Shown piece by piece: positions 9,140-16,542 of a stretch of DNA of 64,000 nt. The translations under genes and the position numbers were made by a program. Origin of the DNA: Sphingopyxis bauzanensis. Its GTDB lineage: Bacteria > Pseudomonadota > Alphaproteobacteria > Sphingomonadales > Sphingomonadaceae. The stretch lies in assembly GCF_002205675.1 (NCBI RefSeq), contig NZ_NISK01000003.1, positions 496,001-560,000 on the forward strand, given 5' to 3'. Positions within the stretch are counted from its first letter, which is position 1. Each line of letters begins with the position of its first letter. The notes below the pieces were generated by a model. The model saw only the letters and a list, made by a program, of their open reading frames with translations. It was not told where the DNA came from and made no database searches.

Positions 9140-10029
9140 TGCTCGTCTCCCGCGAAGGCGAGCAGATAATCACTCGCCTTGCTCGCCTGACTGGCGGCGC
9201 GGAAGATTGCCTTCTCGTCATTCTGCAGGACCGAAAGCCACGATGCGATATAGTCCGAATGACGCACGGTCGGCGCGATGCCGAGCGAAGCGCAGGTGAA
9301 CGCCGCTGCCATTTCGGCGACCAGTTCTTCCTTGGCGTAGGCCTCCGATCCGAATTTTCCCGTTTGATCGCGGTCGAGCCTGCTGCTGTGCCCAACCCAA
9401 TGGCCAGCCTCGTGAATCAACGTCCGATACCAGTTGATCGGCTCGTAAAACACCGCCTGCGGCGGCACCTGAATGAAGTCATGGCTCGGGCTGTAAAAGG
9501 CCTCACCGCCGCCAATGTTCACCCGCGCGCCGCTCGCCGCAATCAGCGTATCGGCCTCGGCAATGGCGAGCACCGGATCAGGGCTGACCATCGGCGCGAT
9601 ATATTCTTCGGGCAGCCCCTCGCACTGGTCGATGTTGAAAACGACAAAGCGCTTCAGGAATGCAACCTGCCGCGCCGCACGATCTTCGCCGCGCGCCGCC
9701 TCGGCCTCGGCCTTTGGCGTGAAGCGATCGGCGTAACAAATGACTGTGCCCTTCTCACCGCGCCGGACGTTGCCGCCTGCGGCTTCGGCCTGCCGGTAGG
9801 TCAGCCAACGCTGTGACGCGTAGCCGCGACGGACGACCTCGGCCCACAGGATCAGCACATTGATACCCGAATAGCGCCGCGCGGTTCCGGCGTTCTGCGG
9901 CATCGTGCATCTGCACAGCGCAGCGTCCCAAGGCTGCACCCAAGGCAGCCGCCCTTCTTCAAGCTCGGCTATGATGCGGCTCGTGACCTCGCTGTAGAGG
10001 CTCTGCCGTTCGGTTTTCTGCTGTTTCAC
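9136..10029 (-). CDS. ardC: ArdC-type anti-restriction protein (left copy)
   Basis: ArdC proteins bind single-stranded DNA and protect incoming plasmids from restriction. This one has 297 residues: an N-terminal ssDNA-binding domain (DUF1738-like; LYSEVTSRIIAELEEGRLPWVQPW near the start) and a C-terminal zincin-like domain with HEAGH at about 206-210 and a downstream Glu in KEELVAEMAAAF. The start is taken as GTG at 10029, directly behind AAGGAGAAGGGA; the right copy has ATG at the same place. It is the first gene of an operon with the sigma4-like, NTase-HEPN and nuclease genes and has a conserved leader upstream. Confidence 0.93.
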   Translation of the reverse strand: MKQQKTERQSLYSEVTSRIIAELEEGRLPWVQPWDAALCRCTMPQNAGTARRYSGINVLILWAEVVRRGYASQRWLTYRQAEAAGGNVRRGEKGTVICYADRFTPKAEAEAARGEDRAARQVAFLKRFVVFNIDQCEGLPEEYIAPMVSPDPVLAIAEADTLIAASGARVNIGGGEAFYSPSHDFIQVPPQAVFYEPINWYRTLIHEAGHWVGHSSRLDRDQTGKFGSEAYAKEELVAEMAAAFTCASLGIAPTVRHSDYIASWLSVLQNDEKAIFRAASQASKASDYLLAFAGDEQ

Positions 10030-10049
10030 TTTCCCTTCTCCTTCCAAAC

Positions 10050-10262
10050 CACCGCGGCCCGGCCCGGGAGGGGCACAGGGGGGCGGCAGGAAGGAGCCGG
10101 CAGACCCGCATCATCGGGCGGGCTGCATCCGCAGGATCGCAACGAAGTGGAGAACCCGCGGCACGCGGGTTGCGGCCAGCCCGGGCGGGGCTAAGGCGAG
10201 TGACGCCCCCCTGCGTCCCTGCCATGCCGGGAGCAACGACGCCGCCGCGCAGCGGCGCCCGC
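10050..10262 (-). promoter_or_regulatory. Conserved structured leader of ardC (left)
   Basis: About 200 bp upstream of ardC are nearly the same in both arms although no clear gene lies there. The region includes a perfect hairpin ACCCGCG-TGC-CGCGGGT, a GGCGTCACTCGCC block and a CCCGCCCGATGATGCGGGT block ahead of the Shine-Dalgarno. Strong conservation between arms that have diverged elsewhere suggests a structured 5' UTR or multi-operator control region. A short in-frame peptide ending PMMRVCRLLPAA is also conserved, so a leader peptide is possible. Confidence 0.55.
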
Positions 10263-10337
10263 ATGCGCCCCCGAGGCGCCGACTCGACAATCGCATCGGA
10301 CGAACTCGCGCCGCCTGCGGCGCGGCAAATCGGAGAC

Positions 10338-10354
10338 GACCGTCTCAGACGGTC
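10338..10354. promoter_or_regulatory. Operator-like 17-bp dyad about 310 bp upstream of ardC (left)
   Basis: On the ardC strand it reads GACCGTCTGAGACGGTC, with 7-bp perfect arms around a 3-base centre. The right arm has a dyad of the same length at nearly the same distance from ardC, with a symmetric C/G to T/A change in the arms. A further GAGAC copy flanks it. It lies between divergent ardC and alpA promoters. Confidence 0.6.
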
Positions 10355-10552
10355 TCATCTGCGGCGCGTGAGACACAAAACGACAAATCTGCAAATCATT
10401 TTGTCGTCCGCTGGCGTGCACCAGAAAACGTTGGCGTAGAATCGGCGGGGCTGGCGGAAACTCTCCGATTATCAGTCGGTTGACGGCGACAACCATCTTC
10501 CCAATCTGGCGATCAGGGCATCATTTTGGCCCACCAGATGAAGGAGTTTGCC

Positions 10553-10774
10553 ATGGCGTTTCCATCCCCCAACCGCTTCATGCGCCTCAAGGAAGTTCTC
10601 GACATCACCGGCCTCAGCCGGGCCACCCTCTATCGCAAGATCCAGGCCGGGACCTTTCCGCACCAGCATAAGCTCGCCGAGCGCTGTTGCGGATGGAAGG
10701 CCCATGAAGTCGATATCTGGCTCAACAATCCCGTCACCTTCACCGTCGCCGATCTCGATCGCCAAGCGGCCTGA
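10553..10774 (+). CDS. AlpA-like MerR/excisionase-type regulator (left copy)
   Basis: A 73-residue protein with MRLKEVLDITGLSRATLYRKIQAGTFP, the classical winged-helix/MerR-like DNA-binding motif of AlpA and phage excisionases, followed by CCGWKAHEVDIWL. AlpA-type proteins activate or repress mobile-element genes. The second ATG (10553) is chosen because AAGGAG lies six bases ahead of it; the ATG 15 bases upstream overlaps that ribosome binding site. It is transcribed toward the RIT element and ends at a strong hairpin. The right arm has a homologue of equal length. Confidence 0.85.
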   Translation: MAFPSPNRFMRLKEVLDITGLSRATLYRKIQAGTFPHQHKLAERCCGWKAHEVDIWLNNPVTFTVADLDRQAA

Positions 10775-10789
10775 TCAACGCACAGCAAA

Positions 10790-10817
10790 CCCCCGCGCCG
10801 CCGAAGCGGCGCGGGGG
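10790..10817. terminator. Bidirectional terminator hairpin between alpA and the DUF736 fragment (left)
   Basis: A 12-bp GC-only stem (CCCCCGCGCCGC) closed by a CGAA loop separates two convergent genes. The right arm has an equivalent hairpin with the complementary TTCG loop. The T-run is poor on both sides. Confidence 0.65.
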
Positions 10818-10829
10818 TGAACGCCCGCT

Positions 10830-11001
10830 TCAATCGGCGGGGTTCCAGATCAGGGCGTAGCCGTCCTCACCGTCCTGGCCCGCGGCGCGGCCGAGGTTGG
10901 CGTAGATGCGGCGCGGCCCGAACTCGGGGGCGGCGAGCGTCAGCGATACATAGGGCTTGCCTGATGCTTCGCCGATGCGGACCCAGCCGGCACCGATCTC
11001 G
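10830..11001 (-). pseudogene. 3' fragment of a DUF736 gene, truncated at the RIT boundary (left)
   Basis: The minus strand encodes about 57 residues, VEIGAGWVRIGEASG through GYALIWNPAD and a stop. This is the C-terminal half of the small DUF736 proteins common on rhizobial and sphingomonad conjugative elements. The first half (roughly 45-55 residues) is missing because the sequence runs directly into the RIT terminal repeat. No start codon lies at the junction, so it is probably dead. The right side holds the same half, not the missing half. Confidence 0.85.
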
Positions 11002-11196
11002 ACGTTATGCGGTGCTCCGCATAACGTCGATTATGCGTAGCGCGTGATTATGCGGAGTGGGGTGATGGAAGTGGCGGTTATCTGGCGCTTTTTCTGTGTT
11101 CCTGCTCCACATAATAACGGCGGCGGTGCCGCAGCCCCTCGCCGGGTAGCGGGCGCCGCGGGCTAAGGTCACCGCGACCAGAGCAGCGCATGCTCG
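11002..11196. repeat. RIT left terminal inverted repeat
   Basis: It matches the complement of 14471-14665 over 195 bp with three differences: two in the TGCT spacer of the terminal palindrome and one near the inner end. It contains several TTATGCG-type motifs in both orientations, likely recombinase arm sites. The palindromic core is 11002-11027. Confidence 0.93.
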
Positions 11197-11288
11197 TGTA
11201 ACGATAACGGATGTCCGAATAGTTGCGGCGTTCCGAATACCAGGCACGTCGGGTCATAGTCCCGCCTCCACCAAAAAGAGGAGGCGGT

Positions 11289-12518
11289 ATGCCAAGAGGT
11301 GTCGATCAGCCAACGAAGAGCGTTGTCGGGGAACGGTTGAAGGCCGGAATGGCGGCGGATCATGCGGACGACTTTGCGGAATGGCTCCGCGAGCGACGTT
11401 ATACGCCGCTCACTATCATCGAGAGGGTACGGCTGCTTGCAAGCTGGACGCAGTGGGCGCGCGAGAACAGCTATGCGCTGGACACAATCCGCGAGGCGCA
11501 TGCGGCATCGTTCGCTATGATCAGGGCCGGATACCGGCCCCGGTTCCGTGGCGATGTCAACAAGGATGCCGTGGAAACCGCCAAGCTGTTCATCGCATAT
11601 CTGGAGGGCTGCGGTGCCCTGCCGCGTCTGCCCGAGCGGTCCGATCCGGCTCTCATGATCGAGTTTGCGCGCTGGGCGCGCGAGCAACATGGCCTCGCGG
11701 AGACGACGCTCGGTACCTATCGTGGCGCGATCCTGCCGTTCATCGCCCAGCTCGGCGATGACCCTGCTGTCTATGATGCCGCCGCGATCCGCCGCTTCAT
11801 GCTGGGGCGCGCGGGCACTGTATCCGGCGCCCGTCTGAACGGCATCGGGGTCGGGGTCCGCGCGTTCCTGCGCTTCCTGATCGCGACCGGGCGATGCCAA
11901 CCGGGGCTTGATCATGCCATGCCCAGAGCCGCGACCTGGCAGCTGACATCGATCCCGCGGTTCCTGCCCGACGCCGATATCGTCCGGATCCTCGCCGCGT
12001 GCGAGGGGGAGCGGCGCCTGCGCGATCGCGCGATTATCCTCCTGCTCGTGCGGCTCGGACTGCGCGCGAGCGAGGTCGCCCGGCTGACGTTCGATGACAT
12101 CGACTGGCGCCAAGGCAGCATCCGTCTGCTCGGGAAAAGTCGGCGCGAAGAACTGCTCCCGCTCAGCCAGGAGGTCGGCGACGCGATCATCGCTTATATA
12201 GAGCGTGCGCGGCCAGCGATGCCGACGCGCGCGTTGTTCCTGACGGAGATCGCGCCGCTCAGACCCATCAACCGCATCGCCGTCAAATGCCTTGCAACGG
12301 CCGCGTACCGGCGCGCCGGTATCGACTGTCCGCACAAAGGCGCCCATATCCTGCGCCATTCGGCAGCGACCGCGATGCTGCGCCATGGGGTCAGCCTTGG
12401 CGACGTGGGAACCGTTCTGCGTCACCGCGCCAGGGCGATGACCGCGCATTACGCCAAGGTCGACATCGCGCTTCTATCGGCCATCGCGCAGCCCTGGCCG
12501 GGGAGGTCGGCATGCTGA
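11289..12518 (+). CDS. ritA: RitA, tyrosine site-specific recombinase of the RIT trio
   Basis: A 409-residue recombinase. The N-terminal core-binding domain (about 1-190) precedes the catalytic domain with R in GLRASEV, K in GKSRRE, HILRHS (the HxxR pair), a second H in LRHRA and the nucleophile Y in MTAHYAKV. All six signature positions appear present. ATG at 11289 is chosen because GAGGAGG lies just ahead of it; the upstream extension (MRRSEYQ...) is rejected. The first gene of the trio, it overlaps ritB by 7 nt. Confidence 0.93.
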   Translation: MPRGVDQPTKSVVGERLKAGMAADHADDFAEWLRERRYTPLTIIERVRLLASWTQWARENSYALDTIREAHAASFAMIRAGYRPRFRGDVNKDAVETAKLFIAYLEGCGALPRLPERSDPALMIEFARWAREQHGLAETTLGTYRGAILPFIAQLGDDPAVYDAAAIRRFMLGRAGTVSGARLNGIGVGVRAFLRFLIATGRCQPGLDHAMPRAATWQLTSIPRFLPDADIVRILAACEGERRLRDRAIILLLVRLGLRASEVARLTFDDIDWRQGSIRLLGKSRREELLPLSQEVGDAIIAYIERARPAMPTRALFLTEIAPLRPINRIAVKCLATAAYRRAGIDCPHKGAHILRHSAATAMLRHGVSLGDVGTVLRHRARAMTAHYAKVDIALLSAIAQPWPGRSAC

Positions 12519-13435
12519 TCGACGACGCGTATCGCTATATCGAGCTGCGCCGTTCGCTCGGCTTCAAGCTCTGCAAAACCGCCGATCACCTGGCGTCGTT
12601 CGCAGAATATGCAGCGAGCGTCGGTGACGTCCATGTGCGCAGCGACACCGCGTTGGCATGGGCGGCGGCGAAGTCCTCGACCCAGGACAGTTATTATCGA
12701 AGGCTCCAGGAGCTGGCCGTGTTCGCCCGCTTCCTCCGTGCCGAAGACGCTGGGCACGAGGTGCCGCAGCACCGTCTGTTCTATCGGTCGCGATCGAGGC
12801 CGGCGCCCTATATCTTCTCGCAGGGCGAGGTGGAGCGGATGCTCATGTCCGCACGCGAGCTGCGTGCGACCCGGCTCAATCCGCTCAAACCCCTCACCTT
12901 CGAGATGCTGTTCGGCCTGCTCGCTGCGACCGGACTGCGAATATCCGAGGCGCTCAAGCTGCGGCTCGAAGACGTGCTCGCGGACGGGGTGCTGCATATC
13001 CGCGCGACCAAGTTCAACAAGAACCGGCTCGTCCCGCTCCATCCGAGCGTCCTGGCAAGGCTCGAAGCCTATCTGAGGGTCCGCGAACGCTATTACGGCG
13101 TTCTCGAAGGCCACCTGTTCCTGACAGAATGTGGCCGGCCCCTACCTTGGGGGACGGCCCGCGCCGCGTTCCATACCGTCTTGCGGACGGCCGGGGTCGC
13201 GGTCGATCGACCGCGTCGACCGCGCATGCACGATCTTCGCCATACGTTCGCGACGCGTGTGCTGGAGCAATGCGCTGCCGGACGGGAAGAGGTGGCGCGT
13301 GACTTCGTCGCGCTCTCGACCTACCTCGGACACGGCCACATCCGGCACACCTACTGGTATCTGGAAGCGGTGCCCGAGTTGATGGGCGACATCGCGGCTG
13401 CGGCCGAAATGCTCACCCTGGGGAGGTGTGCATGA
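12512..13435 (+). CDS. ritB: RitB, tyrosine site-specific recombinase of the RIT trio
   Basis: A 307-residue recombinase starting MLIDDAYRYIELR, with GGGAGG ahead of the ATG and a 7-nt overlap with ritA. Visible catalytic residues are R in TGLRISEAL, K in the TKFNKNRLVPL beta-hairpin, MHDLRHTFA (HxxR), H in YLGHGHIRHT and a Tyr in TYWYLEAV. The fusion-like upstream reading frame is a shadow of ritA. In RIT elements the three proteins are thought to act together in transposition and always occur in this order. Confidence 0.93.
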   Translation: MLIDDAYRYIELRRSLGFKLCKTADHLASFAEYAASVGDVHVRSDTALAWAAAKSSTQDSYYRRLQELAVFARFLRAEDAGHEVPQHRLFYRSRSRPAPYIFSQGEVERMLMSARELRATRLNPLKPLTFEMLFGLLAATGLRISEALKLRLEDVLADGVLHIRATKFNKNRLVPLHPSVLARLEAYLRVRERYYGVLEGHLFLTECGRPLPWGTARAAFHTVLRTAGVAVDRPRRPRMHDLRHTFATRVLEQCAAGREEVARDFVALSTYLGHGHIRHTYWYLEAVPELMGDIAAAAEMLTLGRCA

Positions 13436-14439
13436 CGCCGATCGCCCCGCTCATCACCGGCTTTCTGCGCGAACATATGCCGCGCCAGCGCGGCCTCAGT
13501 CCCCACAGCTGCGACACCTATGCGCACAGCTTCAAGCTGCTGTTCGCGTTCGCGGCCCATCGACTGCGAACGCGGCCATCACAGCTCACGCTCGAAGAGA
13601 TCGACGCCGACATGGTGCTCGCGTTCCTCGGCTATATAGAGCGCGAGCGCGGTAACAGCCCCGCCACCCGCAACGTCCGGCTCGCCGCAATCAAGGCGTT
13701 CATGCGCTACGTTGAACTCAAATATCCCCGTGCGCTCGAGCAGGTCGCACAGATCAATGCGATCCCGGGCAAACGGTACGACCAGAAGTTGATCCGCCAT
13801 CTGACGATGCCGGAGGTGCAGGCGGTGCTCGATGCTCCCGACCTCCGCACGCGCTCGGGAATCCGCGATCGAGCCATGCTGCACGTCTGCTTCGCAGCCG
13901 GCCTGCGCGTATCCGAGCTGGTCGGTCTGCGCCTGAAAAACGTCACATTGCAGCCTACGCCCAATATCTTGGTAATGGGCAAGGGCCGTCGCGAGCGAAG
14001 TCTTCCGCTCTGGAAGGAGACGGCGCGAGACGTTCGTGCCTGGCTCACAGTTCGCGGCCCGGCACCCGTGCCGGAACTGTTCGTCAATGCGCGGGACGAC
14101 GCGATGACACGGGCCGGGTTCGAATACATCCTGGCAAAGCATGCCGTGACCGCGGCGCGAACCTGCCCGACCCTGGCGGGACGCACGCTGACGCCGCACC
14201 TGTTGCGGCACAGCTGTGCGGTTATCATGCTCCAGGCCACGCGCGACATCCGCAAGGTCGCGTTGTGGCTCGGTCATGCCGACATCCGGACCACCGAAGT
14301 GTATCTGCGGATGGACCCGACCGAGAAGCTCGAGGCGGTCGAGGCGGTGCTCCCGCCGGCACTTCGACGCGGTCGGTTCAATGCGCCTGACGCGCTGATC
14401 GCATCACTGATGGCGGACCCACATGCCGAGCCGACTTGA
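13432..14439 (+). CDS. ritC: RitC, tyrosine site-specific recombinase of the RIT trio
   Basis: A 335-residue recombinase starting MTPIAPLITGFLRE, in ATGA overlap with ritB and behind GGGAGG. The SAM-like N-terminal domain (about 1-110) is followed by the catalytic residues R in AGLRVSEL, K in GKGRRERSLPL, HLLRHSCA (HxxR), H in WLGHADIRTT and Tyr in TEVYLRMD. It ends 31 bp before the right inverted repeat. Like RitA and RitB, it shows no frameshift or lost catalytic residue, so the element may still be active. Confidence 0.93.
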   Translation: MTPIAPLITGFLREHMPRQRGLSPHSCDTYAHSFKLLFAFAAHRLRTRPSQLTLEEIDADMVLAFLGYIERERGNSPATRNVRLAAIKAFMRYVELKYPRALEQVAQINAIPGKRYDQKLIRHLTMPEVQAVLDAPDLRTRSGIRDRAMLHVCFAAGLRVSELVGLRLKNVTLQPTPNILVMGKGRRERSLPLWKETARDVRAWLTVRGPAPVPELFVNARDDAMTRAGFEYILAKHAVTAARTCPTLAGRTLTPHLLRHSCAVIMLQATRDIRKVALWLGHADIRTTEVYLRMDPTEKLEAVEAVLPPALRRGRFNAPDALIASLMADPHAEPT

Positions 14440-14470
14440 GGTGCCGATGGGTCTTCGAAGGTGAAAATGG

Positions 14471-14665
14471 CGAGCATGCGCTGATCTGGTCGCGGTGACC
14501 TTAGCCCGCGGCGCCCGCTACCCGGCGAGGGGCTGCGGCACCGCCGCCGTTATTATGTGGAGCAGGAACACAGAAAAAGCGCCAGATAACCGCCACTTCC
14601 ATCACCCCACTCCGCATAATCACGCGCTACGCATAATCGACGTTATGCGGTGCTCCGCATAACGT
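14471..14665. repeat. RIT right terminal inverted repeat
   Basis: The reverse complement of the left repeat, 195 bp with three mismatches. The terminal palindrome is 14640-14665, with the spacer TGCT in the same top-strand orientation as at the left end. It runs directly into the right DUF736 fragment. Confidence 0.93.
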
Positions 14666-14837
14666 GGAGATCGGTGCCGGCTGGGTCCGCACCGGCGAAG
14701 CATCGGGCAAGCCCTATGTGTCGCTGACCCTCGCGGCCCCCGAGTTCGGGCCGCGCCGCATCTATGCCAATCTCGGCCGCGCAGCCGGCCAGGACGGTGA
14801 AGACGGCTACGCGCTGATCTGGAACCCCGCCGACTGA
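14664..14837 (+). pseudogene. 3' fragment of a DUF736 gene, truncated at the RIT boundary (right)
   Basis: It encodes 57 residues (VEIGAGWVRTGEASG to WNPAD), nearly identical to the left fragment (one Ile to Thr change seen). The first codon is GTG formed by the last bases of the RIT terminal palindrome, so a short product could in theory be made, but the N-terminal half is gone. Both flanks of the RIT carry the same gene half in opposite orientation, which a simple insertion cannot give. Confidence 0.85.
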
Positions 14838-14849
14838 GGCGGGCTTCCG

Positions 14850-14875
14850 CCCCGCGCCGCTTCGGCGGCGCGGGG
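14850..14875. terminator. Bidirectional terminator hairpin (right)
   Basis: An 11-bp GC stem (CCCCGCGCCGC) closed by a stable TTCG tetraloop, followed by CTTTG on the plus strand. It lies between the convergent DUF736 fragment and alpA, mirroring the left arm. Confidence 0.65.
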
Positions 14876-14892
14876 CTTTGACATGCTTGACC

Positions 14893-15114
14893 CTACGCCG
14901 CTTCGCGCTTGAGATCGGCGATCGTGAACGCGTGCGGGTTACGCAGCCACTTTTCGACCTCGCCGGCGCGCCAGCCACAGCATCGTTCGGCGAGCTTATG
15001 CTGCGTCGGGAAGGTCCCGGCGGCGATCTTGCGGTAGAGAGTCGCGCGGCTGAGCCCGGTTAGATCGAGGACTTCATTGAGCCGCATGAGGCGGAGGGGA
15101 GATTGAAACGCCAT
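14893..15114 (-). CDS. AlpA-like MerR/excisionase-type regulator (right copy)
   Basis: A 73-residue homologue of the left AlpA, with LMRLNEVLDLTGLSRATLYRK and CCGWRAGEVEKWL. The start at 15114 matches the left copy, with AAGGAA as the ribosome binding site inside an alternative upstream ATG. It is transcribed toward the RIT element. The upstream region holds the CTGTC-rich operator array and the divergent ardC leader, so this protein or a partner probably controls both promoters. Confidence 0.85.
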   Translation of the reverse strand: MAFQSPLRLMRLNEVLDLTGLSRATLYRKIAAGTFPTQHKLAERCCGWRAGEVEKWLRNPHAFTIADLKREAA

Positions 15115-15205
15115 GAACAATTCCTTCATTTACTGGTTCGAAATGATGCCCCGAAAAATGAGAATGGGAAGTTTTTTGATTTAGTCAACATCATGAAATG
15201 GTGCG

Positions 15206-15270
15206 TATAATTTGTGTAGTCATAGTCTGTCGTACTCTGTCCAACTCTTGGCAAGTCTGTCCAAGTGTAG
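15206..15270 (+). promoter_or_regulatory. AT-rich promoter-like stretch with repeated CTGTC motifs
   Basis: TATAAT at 15206-15211 lies in an AT-rich patch unlike the GC-rich surroundings. It is followed by AGTCTGTCGTA, ACTCTGTCCAA and AGTCTGTCCAAG within about 45 bp, before the dyad at 15327. No convincing -35 box is seen at 16-18 bp. I read it as a promoter with an operator array for the ardC or alpA direction. Confidence 0.35.
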
Positions 15271-15326
15271 CGTGTGAGACTAAATCTGCATTTTGCGGCA
15301 AATAATTTCGTTCCACTTGCGATTGA

Positions 15327-15343
15327 GACTGTCTGGGACAGTC
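15327..15343. promoter_or_regulatory. Operator-like 17-bp dyad about 306 bp upstream of ardC (right)
   Basis: It reads GACTGTCTGGGACAGTC, 7-bp arms around TGG. Compared with the left arm it changes C to T in one arm and G to A in the other, so symmetry is kept. The same distance from ardC in both arms supports a real binding site. Confidence 0.6.
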
Positions 15344-15439
15344 GCGCTGCCAAGGACGCGCCGCAGAGGGCACGGACATCGTCCGATTCGTTCCTGGAGG
15401 GGCGCCGCTGGCGCGCACGCGGTCGCCGCTTCGCGGCGG

Positions 15440-15648
15440 CGTTGTCTGTCCCGGCAGGTTGGGGGCAGGGTGGGCGTCACTCGCCTCTAGCCCCGCCCGG
15501 TCGGGCCGCAACCCGCGTGCCGCGGGTCCTCCATTGCATTTCGGTCCTGCGGATGCAGCCCGCCCGATGATGCGGGTCTGCCGGCTCCTTCCTGCCGCCC
15601 ACCCCGCCCCCTTCCGGGCCGGGTGCAGTGGCTGGAAGGAGAAGGGAT
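15440..15648 (+). promoter_or_regulatory. Conserved structured leader of ardC (right)
   Basis: The counterpart of the left leader. It shares GGCGTCACTCGCCT, the ACCCGCG-TGC-CGCGGGT hairpin, the CCGCCCGATGATGCGGGTCTGCCGGCTCC block and the GGAAGGAGAAGGGA ribosome binding site. It ends directly at the ardC ATG. Confidence 0.55.
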
Positions 15649-16542
15649 ATGCGTGCAGAAAGGATCGAACGGGCGAGCCTCTACTCGGAGGTCACGAACC
15701 GGATTATCGCCGAGTTGGAAGACGGACGGCTGCCTTGGGTGCAGCCGTGGGATAGTGCAGCGTGCGGTTGCACCATGCCGCAAAACGCCGGAACCGCGCG
15801 GCGCTATTCGGGAATCAATGTGCTGATCCTGTGGGCCGAGGTCGTCGCCAAGAGCTATGGCTCGCAGCGCTGGCTGACCTACCGGCAGGCCGTGGCGGCG
15901 GGCGGAAACGTCCGGCGCGGCGAAAAAGGCGCGGTCATCTGCTATGCCGACCGCTTCACGCCGAAGGCCGAAGCCGAGGCTGCGCGCGGCGAAGACCGCG
16001 AGGTGCGGCAGGTGGCATTTCTGAAGCGCTTTGTCGTCTTCAATATCGACCAGTGCGAGGGCTTGCCCGACGATTATATCGTGCCGATGGTCAGCCCCGA
16101 TCCGGTACTTGCGATTGCTGAGGCCGACGCGTTGATTGCAGCCAGCGGTGCTCGGGTTAATATCGGCGGCGGCGAGGCCTTTTACAGCCCGAGCCATGAC
16201 TTTGTGCAGGTGCCGCCGCAGGCGGCATTTCATGAACCGATCAATTGGTATCGAACCGCTCTTCACGAGCTAGGCCATTGGACCGGTCACACCAGCCGAT
16301 TGGACCGCGACCAGAAGGGCGGGTTTGGTTCGGAATCCTACGCCAAGGAGGAGCTGGTCGCGGAGATGGCGGCGGCGTTCACCTGCGCATCGCTCGGTAT
16401 CGGGCCGACCGTCCGGCATTCGGACTATATCGCTTCGTGGCTGTCGGTTCTTCGCGACGATGACAAGGCAATCTTCCGCGCCGCCAGCCAAGCCAGCAGG
16501 GCGAGTGATTTTCTACTCGCTTTCGTGGGAGGCGAGCAATGA
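15649..16542 (+). CDS. ardC: ArdC-type anti-restriction protein (right copy)
   Basis: A 297-residue protein of the same length as the left copy. It has the N-terminal ssDNA-binding domain (SLYSEVTNRIIAELEDGRLPW) and a C-terminal metalloprotease-like domain with HELGH at about 206-210 and KEELVAEMAAAF. ATG at 15649 follows AAGGAGAAGGGAT. Most differences from the left copy are conservative, and the active-site motif is kept. It heads an operon with the sigma4-like and NTase-HEPN genes (ATGA overlap with the next gene). Confidence 0.93.
   Translation: MRAERIERASLYSEVTNRIIAELEDGRLPWVQPWDSAACGCTMPQNAGTARRYSGINVLILWAEVVAKSYGSQRWLTYRQAVAAGGNVRRGEKGAVICYADRFTPKAEAEAARGEDREVRQVAFLKRFVVFNIDQCEGLPDDYIVPMVSPDPVLAIAEADALIAASGARVNIGGGEAFYSPSHDFVQVPPQAAFHEPINWYRTALHELGHWTGHTSRLDRDQKGGFGSESYAKEELVAEMAAAFTCASLGIGPTVRHSDYIASWLSVLRDDDKAIFRAASQASRASDFLLAFVGGEQ

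Larger units (their letters stand above)
3698..11001. repeat. Left arm of a giant imperfect inverted repeat
   Basis: Read outward from the RIT element, this arm has the order DUF736 fragment, terminator, alpA, ardC leader, ardC, sigma4-like, hairpin, NTase-HEPN, nuclease, traD, traC, oriT-like, traA. The right arm repeats this order in the opposite orientation with diverged sequence. By eye the first 100 TraA residues differ at about 13 positions, and both ardC products have 297 residues. The main difference in content is the gene between NTase and traD. Confidence 0.9.
11002..14665 (+). mobile_element. RIT element (recombinase in trio) with 195-bp terminal inverted repeats
   Basis: Three tandem tyrosine recombinase genes with overlapping ends (7 nt and ATGA) fill the space between two 195-bp inverted repeats with three mismatches. 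This is the known layout of RIT elements. The outermost 26 bp of each end is itself a palindrome with 11-bp arms around TGCT, and TGCT has the same orientation at both ends. It abuts DUF736 fragments on both sides. It appears intact. Confidence 0.92.

Noticed and set aside
9959..10264. 101-codon frame over the ardC leader, with a related frame at 15459-15755
   Set aside because: Similarity between the copies comes from nucleotide conservation of the leader. The frames run into ardC in the wrong phase. A short leader peptide remains possible and is mentioned in the leader entry.
14893..15129. Upstream ATG as start for the right alpA (also in the left copy)
   Set aside because: The upstream ATG overlaps the AAGGA(G/A) ribosome binding site of the second ATG, which begins the conserved MAFxSP sequence.
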